From positions 1-16,114 of the forward strand of contig JAEVZK010000071.1 in the NCBI GenBank assembly GCA_023392285.1: a stretch of DNA of 16,114 bases, in the 5' to 3' direction. A program made the position numbers and the translations under genes. This document shows, one piece after another, positions 6,885 through 12,550 of this stretch (positions within the stretch are counted from its first letter, which is position 1; every line of letters starts with the position of its first letter). The stretch comes from Armatimonadota bacterium. Its GTDB lineage: Bacteria > Armatimonadota > Fimbriimonadia > Fimbriimonadales > Fimbriimonadaceae. The notes beneath the pieces were generated by a model. The model was not told the DNA's origin. It was given only the letters and a program-made list of their open reading frames with translations, and did not search any database.

Positions 6885-7529
6885 ATGGGAGCCAATCGAT
6901 TCTATGAAGAAGGCGAAGCTGAGGAAATCCTTCGCCGGGCGATCAAAAACTCTGATACCGCTCGCTTCGATCGCGACCGCTTGCGCTCCATGGCTTCTGA
7001 GCTCGGCATCAGCGATGAAGCCCTGGCTTCTGCTGAAGAGGACTTGGCTCGTGAAAAGCAGGAGCAAGCGGTTCTTAACGATGAAGAGGCGCTTCGAAAG
7101 CGCTGGCGTTCCTACCGTGTCAGCCATTTCTTTGGCGAACTGTTCAAGTTTGTCGGAATCAACGCTCTGATGATCGCCATCTGGTACTTCGCCGGTCGTG
7201 GCAGCTTTTGGCCAGGATGGATTCTTCTTTTTACGGCATTCGGTTTGTGGGGTGATCTATCCCGCCTTATTGCCCCAAGTGATTCTCAGTTCCAAAAATG
7301 GAGGCGGAGCAACGTCGGCATCCAGTTTCCGCGAGAACAGCGTAAGGAAGTTTTCGGATACATCGATCAGATGCAACAGCAACACAAGGCGTTGCGGTCC
7401 GATTCGCGAGGGTATGTTGGACCGGAAGGTCAGCGGAGACTCGTGAGCTTGATCAAGCAGAAGTTCGCCCTAACGTCCGAAGATGCCAAGGATCTCGTCG
7501 ACCTCTACTTTGCCTCAAGTGAACCTTAA
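6885..7529 (+). CDS. 2TM-domain membrane protein
   Basis: A 214-residue protein I place in the 2TM-domain family (function unknown). The N-terminus RFYEEGEAEEILRRAI (5-20) followed by MASELGISDEALASAEEDL is a small helical module commonly attached to 2TM domains, where it reads roughly as ILxxAxxxxxxxGxxxxxLxxxAxELGI. After a charged stretch, two hydrophobic helices occupy about residues 84-102 and 107-127, separated by GRGSFWPGW; the YR...F...N...IW...FWP.W pattern is that of the family. The last 85 residues are soluble and charged. No signal peptide precedes it. The ATG is 2 bases after the acyl-CoA dehydrogenase stop with no Shine-Dalgarno site, suggesting coupled translation. Its role next to a lipid-degradation enzyme is unknown. 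Confidence 0.75.
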   Translation: MGANRFYEEGEAEEILRRAIKNSDTARFDRDRLRSMASELGISDEALASAEEDLAREKQEQAVLNDEEALRKRWRSYRVSHFFGELFKFVGINALMIAIWYFAGRGSFWPGWILLFTAFGLWGDLSRLIAPSDSQFQKWRRSNVGIQFPREQRKEVFGYIDQMQQQHKALRSDSRGYVGPEGQRRLVSLIKQKFALTSEDAKDLVDLYFASSEP

Positions 7530-7532
7530 GGG

Positions 7533-7538
7533 GGAGGG
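7533..7538 (+). promoter_or_regulatory. Shine-Dalgarno site deciding the start of the TPR-like gene
   Basis: GGAGGG, 10 bases before ATG 7549 and inside the longer open frame, argues for the internal start over the frame opening at 7483. Confidence 0.6.
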
Positions 7539-7548
7539 AACTCGCGAC

Positions 7549-8466
7549 ATGATCAAGTTTGAAAGAACGGAAGAGGGGCTTCAAAATGCCCTTGCCGCGC
7601 TTGCTTCGGCGCGCCACGACCAGGATATCAACCAAGAGGGCGAGCTGTTGCTCCAGCTCTCTTGGTTGGTCAAGTGGGTGCGTTCAGATACTGACCAAGA
7701 GCCTTTCAAGCGTTCCCAACAGTTGGCTAGAGATGCAATCGCCGTATTTAGATCTTCCGGAAATCAGCGTGGTTTGGCTAGGGCGCTGATCGCCGCTTGC
7801 CCATTGGCCCCTCCCGAGGTTCAGAAACGTCAATTTGATGAAGCGGAATTTCTGGCTCGGGAGCTGAACGACGAACTTCTTCTTGGGCACGTGATCGCCG
7901 CCAAATCTCGGAGTCTCGGTTTCGTGAGCAGGACCGAGTGTGAGGAGTTTGCCCGCGAGGCACTGAGGATTTACCGCAAGTACGGTCATGATTCCGGCGC
8001 GGCTGGCTGTCTGTTCCGGCTCGCAATCGGAAGTGGCACCGACCTAGAAAAGCGGAAGTACGCGATAGAAGCTTACGAACTTCATATGAAAGCAGGCAAT
8101 CCAGACGAAGCTGTGCGTTCTCTTACCATCGCGATGATGAACTGCAATTCAAATGCCGAGAAAGTCGCGCTAGAACCACAGTGGCTTAGGGTGATGGAGA
8201 CTTCGAGAGGGATGACGCGGACATGCTACGGGCACCTCGCTCAGATTGCTGTTGCCAAAGGCTCGGAATCTGACGCTCACCACTACTTGGCTCTTGCGCG
8301 ACAGCTTGAGGATGACAGTACCGTCACCCGTTACGAGCAGTGGGAATCGGACGTCGATCTGATGAAGAGCTTGATCTCCCTTGCCCACTCCTGCGGCAAC
8401 AAAGAGCTTGCCGACAGCCTTGGCGAGGTCCTTAACCAATTGTTGCAGGAACGGCCAACCGAGTAA
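7549..8466 (+). CDS. TPR-like helical-repeat protein
   Basis: A 305-residue soluble protein made almost wholly of paired helices. Successive segments such as QQLARDAIAVFRSSGNQRGLARAL, EFAREALRIYRKYGHDSGAAGCL and YAIEAYELHMKAGNPDEAVRSL are spaced about 35-40 residues apart, with the small-aromatic-small pattern of tetratricopeptide repeats, so I infer an alpha-solenoid for protein binding. There is no signal peptide, membrane segment or enzymatic motif. The open frame begins at 7483, but that start overlaps the upstream gene and lacks a ribosome site; ATG 7549 has GGAGGG at 7533-7538, 10 bases away, and is preferred. The gene follows the 2TM gene by 19 bases and is likely the last of this operon. 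A specific function cannot be assigned. Confidence 0.7.
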   Translation: MIKFERTEEGLQNALAALASARHDQDINQEGELLLQLSWLVKWVRSDTDQEPFKRSQQLARDAIAVFRSSGNQRGLARALIAACPLAPPEVQKRQFDEAEFLARELNDELLLGHVIAAKSRSLGFVSRTECEEFAREALRIYRKYGHDSGAAGCLFRLAIGSGTDLEKRKYAIEAYELHMKAGNPDEAVRSLTIAMMNCNSNAEKVALEPQWLRVMETSRGMTRTCYGHLAQIAVAKGSESDAHHYLALARQLEDDSTVTRYEQWESDVDLMKSLISLAHSCGNKELADSLGEVLNQLLQERPTE

Positions 8467-8507
8467 AACCTCAGCCCCAGTTCAGACTTGTCTCCTGCCG
8501 TTTTCGA

Positions 8508-9542
8508 TTACGACTTGGGGCTATCCTCAGATTTCGCCACGACGGGTGCTTCGGAACGCGCTTTGCGGAATTGGGCAATGGAATCCAGGGCCTCCATCAC
8601 CTCGACCGGCAGGGCCATGATAACCGTATTGGACGAAGTTGGGCCGAGACCATCTAAAGTTTGAAGAGTTCGAAGCTGCATGGCACCAGGCGAGGAGGCC
8701 ATGGTGAGGGCGGCGGCCGCGAGATTTTCCGCAGCCATTCGGTCACCTTCGGACTTGGTGATATTAGCCCTCTTTTCGCGCTCCGCCGCGGCTTGGCGGC
8801 TCATCACTCGCTTTAGGTCCTCGGGGAGAAGAATGTCTTGAATTCGAATTCCGTCGACCATTAGACCCCAATGCTCGGTCTCTTTGTCCGTAAGGGTCGC
8901 GATCTGACTGCCAATTTCCTCCCGCTCCACAAGTAGTTCGTCTAGCGTGCGGCCGCCAATCACGTCACGCAGAGCGGAACGGGCGAACTGAGTGATCGCG
9001 AGAAAATAATCCTGGACAGTGATCACCGCTTGATCCGGCTTGACCACTTTCATGAATAGCACCGCATCAATGGCGACGGGCACGTTATCCCGAGTAATCG
9101 CCTCTTGGCGCGGGATATCGAGAGTGATGAGGCGCATATCCACGTGTTTGCTTTGCTCGATCAAAGGAGTTAGAAAATAGATTCCGGGCCCGCTCGTGCG
9201 CACGTACTTGCCGAATCGAAACACCAAAGCCTTCTCCCATTGCGCAGCGATTTTGAGGGCGCTCGCTATGATAATCGCGAGGAAGACGAGGCCACCCACG
9301 AGTAGCCAATTGGCCGTGCCAGCTTTGATGGCGTCTCCAAAGAGGAGCCATCCGCCAACCATGAAGAGAATGAAGACGATTGTCGACAAATAGTTGACAA
9401 TAAGCACGCTGCCTGATCTTGGTGTGTACATTCTGGGTGGAACCGTTGGCGCAGACGGATAGAACACGTCCCGCCCCTGAGGAAGGTTTTGTGCCTGCTG
9501 TTGCTGCTGCTGGAGATCGTTCAGCATTTTCTGAAGGCCCAT
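8508..9542 (-). CDS. SPFH / Band 7 (slipin-type) membrane protein
   Basis: A 344-residue member of the stomatin-prohibitin-flotillin-HflK/C superfamily, which forms oligomeric membrane scaffolds. The N-terminus is odd: a cytoplasmic-looking tail with six consecutive Gln at residues 11-16 and a proline-rich part up to 41. Two hydrophobic segments follow (about 46-70 and 78-100). The Band 7 domain then begins at EKALVFRFGKYV and includes GPGIYFLTP and the slipin-like MRLITLDIPRQEAITRDN; the helical part AAAEREKRANITKSEGDRMAAE lies at about 251-272. A C-terminal tail (330-344) is polar. The open frame can be read from a TTG at 9545, but the adjacent ATG at 9542 is more likely. No Shine-Dalgarno site is seen. 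No NfeD-type partner gene, the usual companion, is beside it. It is divergent from the glycosyltransferase and convergent with the TPR-like gene. Confidence 0.88.
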   Translation of the reverse strand: MGLQKMLNDLQQQQQQAQNLPQGRDVFYPSAPTVPPRMYTPRSGSVLIVNYLSTIVFILFMVGGWLLFGDAIKAGTANWLLVGGLVFLAIIIASALKIAAQWEKALVFRFGKYVRTSGPGIYFLTPLIEQSKHVDMRLITLDIPRQEAITRDNVPVAIDAVLFMKVVKPDQAVITVQDYFLAITQFARSALRDVIGGRTLDELLVEREEIGSQIATLTDKETEHWGLMVDGIRIQDILLPEDLKRVMSRQAAAEREKRANITKSEGDRMAAENLAAAALTMASSPGAMQLRTLQTLDGLGPTSSNTVIMALPVEVMEALDSIAQFRKARSEAPVVAKSEDSPKS

Positions 9543-9550
9543 CAAACAAC

Positions 9551-9556
9551 TTTACA
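9551..9556 (-). promoter_or_regulatory. Possible -10 box of the SPFH gene
   Basis: The minus strand reads TGTAAA, 8 bases before the preferred ATG at 9542, again placing a start site almost at the start codon. It lies in the 55-base divergent region shared with the glycosyltransferase gene. On the other strand a TTGGCG (9562-9567) and CACAAT (9587-9592) pair, 19 bases apart, could serve the glycosyltransferase. Confidence 0.3.
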
Positions 9557-9597
9557 GTGTTTTGGCGGAATGGGGTTGCAGCCGCGCACAATAAGAT

Positions 9598-10986
9598 ATG
9601 CGCGTCATTATGCTGTCATGGGAATACCCGCCTCGGGTCATTGGTGGAATCAGCCCTCACGTGCATGATCTAAGCCAGCAGCTCGCACAAAAAGGTGTCG
9701 AGGTGCACGTCGTGACCAAATGTACGCCATCTGCTCCTGAAGAAGAGGTGCAAGCGAGCGGCGTCCACGTACACCGTGTTCAACTCGCCGAAGAACCGAA
9801 CGACTTCTTGCACGAGATACAACTGCTTAACGACGCGACCGAAGATCGAGTCCGCGATCTCCTCGAGCACTGGCGCCCAGGTGGCCAGCCGACACTATTC
9901 CACGCGCACGACTGGCTATCCCTCGATGCCGCGCGAGAGCTGAAGTACGAGTATTCGCTGCCAATGATCGCCACGGTTCATGCAACTGAGATGGGCCGGC
10001 ATGGAGGCATTCACGGCAGTACAAGCAAGTACATTCATGAGCAGGAATATTGGCTCACCTATGAAGCCTGGCGAATTATCGTCTGCTCGGAATTTATGAA
10101 GGAAGAGGTGCATCGCCAATTCGACGCCCCTTACGACAAAGTCGATGTTATCTACAACGGCGTCGAAGCGGACAAGTTCGCGTTCGAGTGGACCGCCGAG
10201 GAGCGCGCGACGCGCCGGGCGCAGTTTGCACGACCTGACGAGAAAATCGTCATCTACGTCGGCCGATTTGTTCGAGAGAAGGGCATTCAGGTGCTTCTTA
10301 ATGCCGCGTCGGTGGTGCTCGCGGAGGAGCCGAACACCAAATTCCTGATCGTTGGAGGCGGCAATCGCGAAAAGTTTGAGCGCTTTGTCGGTTGGACGAG
10401 TCTTGAGGACCGGGTGGTGTTCGTAGGCTTCACGGCAAACCGTGCCCTTCACCAGCTGTACAGAATCGCAGACGTCGCAGTTTTCCCGTCGTTGTATGAA
10501 CCCTTCGGGATTGTCGCGCTCGAGGGCATGGCAGCCGGAGCGCCGGTTGTTGCATCCGATGCGGGCGGCTTGAGGGAGGTCGTGCAGCACGACGTTACCG
10601 GGACTCTGTCCTTCGCGAACAATCCTGAGTCCCTCGCCTGGGCGATTCTTAGGGTGCTCAAAGATCCAGAACGGGCCGCCCGCCTCACGGAGCAGGCCCA
10701 GCTTCGATTGAAGGCCGACTTCGATTGGTCGCACCTCGCCAACCAGACAATGGAGGTTTATGAGCGGGTTTGGAACGAGTTTCTCTCATCCTACTGGGCA
10801 GAGCGTACGCTGTGGCCGGTGGCACCCGGTGCGGAAGAGCGCGCCGAGGCAGCTGGCGTACGCCAGAAGGCAGCGGAACACATTGTCACTCAACGTGGCG
10901 TGCCCGAGCTGCCAGAGCCCATCGTGAAGCCCGAGCCTTTGGTCGCTCACGAGAAACTAACGGAAGATATGCTCGGCGGGGACTAG
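9598..10986 (+). CDS. GT4-family glycosyltransferase (glycogen/starch synthase-like)
   Basis: A retaining sugar-nucleotide-dependent glycosyltransferase with the GT-B fold. The 462-residue protein opens MRVIMLSWEYPPRVIGG; the glycine pair Gly16-Gly17 and GISPHVHDL form the donor-phosphate loop seen in the GlgA-like branch of GT4. HAHDW (102-106) is the next conserved block. The second Rossmann domain begins near YVGRFVREKGI, and the catalytic-region EX7E motif is Glu301 to Glu309 in EPFGIVALE, followed by GAPVVASDAGGLREVV. This form is often annotated as glycogen synthase or glucosyltransferase, but acceptor and donor cannot be decided from sequence; maltose-1-phosphate synthase-like GlgM is one alternative. 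About 70 residues after the catalytic core (392-462) form an acidic, proline-containing tail with no known motif. No other glycogen gene (glgB, glgC, glgE) is nearby. There is no Shine-Dalgarno site. Confidence 0.88.
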   Translation: MRVIMLSWEYPPRVIGGISPHVHDLSQQLAQKGVEVHVVTKCTPSAPEEEVQASGVHVHRVQLAEEPNDFLHEIQLLNDATEDRVRDLLEHWRPGGQPTLFHAHDWLSLDAARELKYEYSLPMIATVHATEMGRHGGIHGSTSKYIHEQEYWLTYEAWRIIVCSEFMKEEVHRQFDAPYDKVDVIYNGVEADKFAFEWTAEERATRRAQFARPDEKIVIYVGRFVREKGIQVLLNAASVVLAEEPNTKFLIVGGGNREKFERFVGWTSLEDRVVFVGFTANRALHQLYRIADVAVFPSLYEPFGIVALEGMAAGAPVVASDAGGLREVVQHDVTGTLSFANNPESLAWAILRVLKDPERAARLTEQAQLRLKADFDWSHLANQTMEVYERVWNEFLSSYWAERTLWPVAPGAEERAEAAGVRQKAAEHIVTQRGVPELPEPIVKPEPLVAHEKLTEDMLGGD

Positions 10987-11032
10987 CCCAGACCCGGCTC
11001 ATATGGCTGCTCACATCGCGTCGAGGTTAAGA

Positions 11033-11061
11033 CTTCGAGGAGCGCAGGCTTCTAGCCTGCA
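11033..11061 (+). repeat. REP-like element, copy 1 (GGAG plus palindrome)
   Basis: GGAG at 11039-11042 is followed by the palindrome GCAGGCT, TCT, AGCCTGC (11044-11060). A tetranucleotide GTAG or GGAG 5' of an imperfect palindrome is the known hallmark of REP elements mobilised by RAYT transposases. The same unit occurs inverted at 11170-11196. Confidence 0.65.
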
Positions 11062-11068
11062 TAGGGTT

Positions 11069-11087
11069 CGCAGGCATCCTGCCTGCG
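11069..11087. repeat. Perfect palindrome related to the REP-like units
   Basis: CGCAGGC, ATCCT loop, GCCTGCG: seven base pairs with the same GCAGGC core as the flanking units but without a GGAG beside it. No T run follows, so a terminator role for the upstream glycosyltransferase gene is possible but weak. Confidence 0.6.
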
Positions 11088-11169
11088 ACTGGCAGAACTC
11101 CATTTGAAGTGCTTAGGATCGGCACAGAGTCTGGCTTTAACTGGATTCCACTCGATGTATTTAGCCCCG

Positions 11170-11196
11170 TGCAGGCTCGAAGCCTGCGCTCCGAAG
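11170..11196 (-). repeat. REP-like element, copy 2, inverted
   Basis: On the minus strand it reads CTTCGGAGCG then CAGGCTTCGAGCCTGCA, almost the same as copy 1. The palindrome is GCAGGCT, CGA, AGCCTGC (11171-11187) and the GGAG is at 11192-11189. Copies 1 and 2 face each other across about 108 bases, as in a BIME-type pair. Confidence 0.65.
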
Positions 11197-11228
11197 AGGC
11201 TGAATCGAACCCCGGACAGGATGGCAGA

Positions 11229-11242
11229 CTGCGCTCCGAAGA
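11229..11242 (-). repeat. Partial third REP-like copy
   Basis: CTGCGCTCCGAAGA is a 14-base exact direct repeat of 11184-11197, including the GGAG complement (CTCC at 11234-11237), but the palindromic half is gone. It looks like a remnant of a tandem unit. The rest of 10987-11267 shows no gene. Confidence 0.55.
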
Positions 11243-11267
11243 TGCGACGAGAGGGAAAAGGGAAGTA

Positions 11268-11344
11268 TGGTAGCGGCGACCCGACTTGAACGGGTGACCT
11301 AACGGGTATGAACCGTTCGCTCTAACCAGCTGAGCTACGCCGCC
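11268..11344 (-). tRNA. tRNA-Met(CAU), probably elongator; CCA encoded
   Basis: All arms fold: acceptor GGCGGCG with CGCCGCT (G1-U72 wobble), D arm GCTC/GAGC, anticodon stem AACGG/CCGTT around loop TTCATAC, T arm ACCCG/CGGGT around TTCAAGT, discriminator A and genomic CCA. The anticodon stem lacks the three G-C pairs of initiator tRNA, and position 1-72 can pair, so this is not tRNA-fMet. A tRNA-Ile2 with lysidine at C34 has the same anticodon and cannot be fully excluded; the GGCGGNG...GCUACCA ends recall actinobacterial elongator Met tRNAs. Confidence 0.9.
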
Positions 11345-11357
11345 AACTTCGGGAGTA

Positions 11358-11363
11358 ATAATA
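11358..11363 (-). promoter_or_regulatory. Possible -10 box for tRNA-Met
   Basis: The minus strand reads TATTAT, 13 bases before the tRNA 5' end. The hexamer overlaps a 14-base palindrome (11353-11366, GAGTA, ATAA, TACTC). The tRNA might instead be part of the pspA transcript, whose gene ends 66 bases upstream. Confidence 0.35.
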
Positions 11364-11410
11364 CTCGAAATTCGGTCCCTCATTACCAGAGGCACCGCAG
11401 AGAACTCGGC

Positions 11411-12220
11411 CTAGCCGTTGATCCGCTTCTCGAGCTCTTCTAACTGCTTGTCTGCTTCCGATTGCAAAGCGGCATCCTTTGCGGCGTCTCCAGTCGGGGC
11501 AGCTCCGTTAGAAGCTGAGAGGGAGATACTCTGAGTCTGCTCTTCTTGCGCAGGAGCCGAGCCCATTCCTAGGCGAGCCTCCAACTGCTGCAGCGCTTCC
11601 TCAGCTTCGGTATCCACCGCGCTGTCCTGCAAAGCCATCAGCTTGCCCTGCAGAGATTCGGAATACATCTCTTGGCGGGCAGATGCCTCGCTCTGGGCCA
11701 TCCGAATTCTCTCTTGCGCTGCGCCAAAGCCTTCAAACTGATTCTCGAAAGTGAGACCGTCGAGCGCCTTGGTGATAGAGCTCTGAATCTGCGCTTGCTT
11801 CCACTGCGCCTTCATGGCCAACGCTTCGGCTGTCTTCTTGCGAACCTCCTCGTCCTGGCGTCGAATGGCAAGCTTGACCGCCTCGACGGTTTGGAGGGCT
11901 TGATCATAGCTGGTTTGAAGCTGGGCGACAACGTTGTCGTTCGTGATCTTCTCGCGCATCATCTGAGCTGCAATGTCGCGCTTTCCTTGCTTGAGGGCAA
12001 GAGTCGCCTGCTTCTCAAGCTCAGCGCTCTTCTTCTTTGCTTCGGCCAGCATCCCTTCCAGGCGATTCTTTTGCGTAATCGCCTGCACGGCCTTCTCTTT
12101 ATTGGCGATCAGCGTCGCCTGCATGTCGCGCCGAGCCTGATCGAGCATGACCTCAGGGTCCTCGATCTTGTCCATCGTCTTGTTGAAAAGACCCTTTAGC
12201 CAATTAAAAAAACGCTTCAT
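11411..12220 (-). CDS. PspA / Vipp1 (IM30) family membrane-remodelling protein
   Basis: Members of this ESCRT-III-related family assemble on the inner face of the cytoplasmic membrane and protect it under stress. The 269-residue product starts with an amphipathic helix (MKRFFNWLKGLFNKTMDKIE, 1-20), then DPEVMLDQARRDM, the family's entry into a long coiled coil (about 24-215) rich in Ala, Glu, Lys and Gln. A low-complexity linker with Ser, Ala and Gln (about 218-245) leads to a last charged helix, LQSEADKQLEELEKRI (252-267). PspA of E. coli ends after the coiled coil, while Vipp1/IM30 has a linker plus one more helix, so this protein is Vipp1-like in layout. There is no pspB, pspC or pspF nearby, so control by that route is not supported. 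TATAAT about 39 bases upstream suggests its own promoter; no good ribosome site is visible. Confidence 0.9.
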   Translation of the reverse strand: MKRFFNWLKGLFNKTMDKIEDPEVMLDQARRDMQATLIANKEKAVQAITQKNRLEGMLAEAKKKSAELEKQATLALKQGKRDIAAQMMREKITNDNVVAQLQTSYDQALQTVEAVKLAIRRQDEEVRKKTAEALAMKAQWKQAQIQSSITKALDGLTFENQFEGFGAAQERIRMAQSEASARQEMYSESLQGKLMALQDSAVDTEAEEALQQLEARLGMGSAPAQEEQTQSISLSASNGAAPTGDAAKDAALQSEADKQLEELEKRING

Positions 12221-12258
12221 CAGATGTGTCCAAAGAGTTGGCGCGAAACTCCGACCGT

Positions 12259-12264
12259 ATTATA
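12259..12264 (-). promoter_or_regulatory. Probable -10 box of the pspA-like gene
   Basis: The minus strand reads a perfect TATAAT 38 bases before ATG 12220, giving a leader of about 30 bases. No -35 is clear at standard spacing. It lies between the small gene and pspA, so pspA can be expressed apart from mfd. Confidence 0.5.
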
Positions 12265-12329
12265 CACGCAGGTTCAAATTCGCGGGTTGCCCAAGAGCCC
12301 ATCCGAGATCATTCAATGGGGACGGCGAC

Positions 12330-12515
12330 CTACTGAGAGCCGCCGCCAAAGTTGCCAAGGAGGCCCTTGGCCTGATCTTCCAAGCCACCCAATCCCGCTT
12401 TTCCAAGCCAGCCGGGTATCTCCGAGGCATGGTTCTTTATGAAGTCGGCGACCTTTGCGGCCGTCTCTCTATCAATGCCAACTTTGGCGACCAACTGATT
12501 GACGAGTTCTTCCAC
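12330..12515 (-). CDS. Small 61-residue protein, unknown function
   Basis: The frame starts with GTG at 12515 and gives MEELVNQLVAKVGIDRETAA followed by a second helix (KVADFIKNHASEIPGWLG) and a glycine-rich amphipathic tail ending GNFGGGSQ. The first half has the helix-GI-helix look seen in small DUF2267- or DUF2780-like proteins, but the match is by eye and weak. There is no signal peptide, cysteine or membrane segment. It lies 35 bases after the mfd stop on the same strand and 109 bases before pspA, so it could be cotranscribed with mfd. Support for coding: sensible protein composition, tidy fit in the gap, and no competing frame of quality. The plus-strand frames over the same bases look like shadows. 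No Shine-Dalgarno sequence precedes the GTG. Confidence 0.6.
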   Translation of the reverse strand: MEELVNQLVAKVGIDRETAAKVADFIKNHASEIPGWLGKAGLGGLEDQAKGLLGNFGGGSQ

Positions 12516-12550
12516 ACGTATTAGATGTCATAACCACGGAATTGTTGCCC

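Noticed and set aside
7483..7548. Upstream start for the TPR-like gene
   Set aside because: It overlaps the 2TM gene by 47 bases and lacks a ribosome site, while ATG 7549 has a good one.
8473..8522. Inverted repeat AGCCCCA / TGGGGCT as a shared terminator between convergent genes
   Set aside because: Seven pairs with a 36-base loop and no T run; one arm lies inside the SPFH coding region.
9543..9545. TTG start for the SPFH gene
   Set aside because: The adjacent ATG at 9542 gives the same protein less one residue and is the more likely start.
9916..10734. Minus-strand open frame of 272 residues
   Set aside because: It is antisense to the glycosyltransferase, has no domain pattern, and matches the expected shadow frame.
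11027..11395. Minus-strand open frame of 122 residues
   Set aside because: It runs across the tRNA-Met gene and the REP-like palindromes, so it cannot be a real protein gene.
6885..12220. A joint membrane-stress system made of the 2TM, SPFH and PspA genes
   Set aside because: They are on different strands and transcription units with unrelated genes between them; proximity alone does not support a system.
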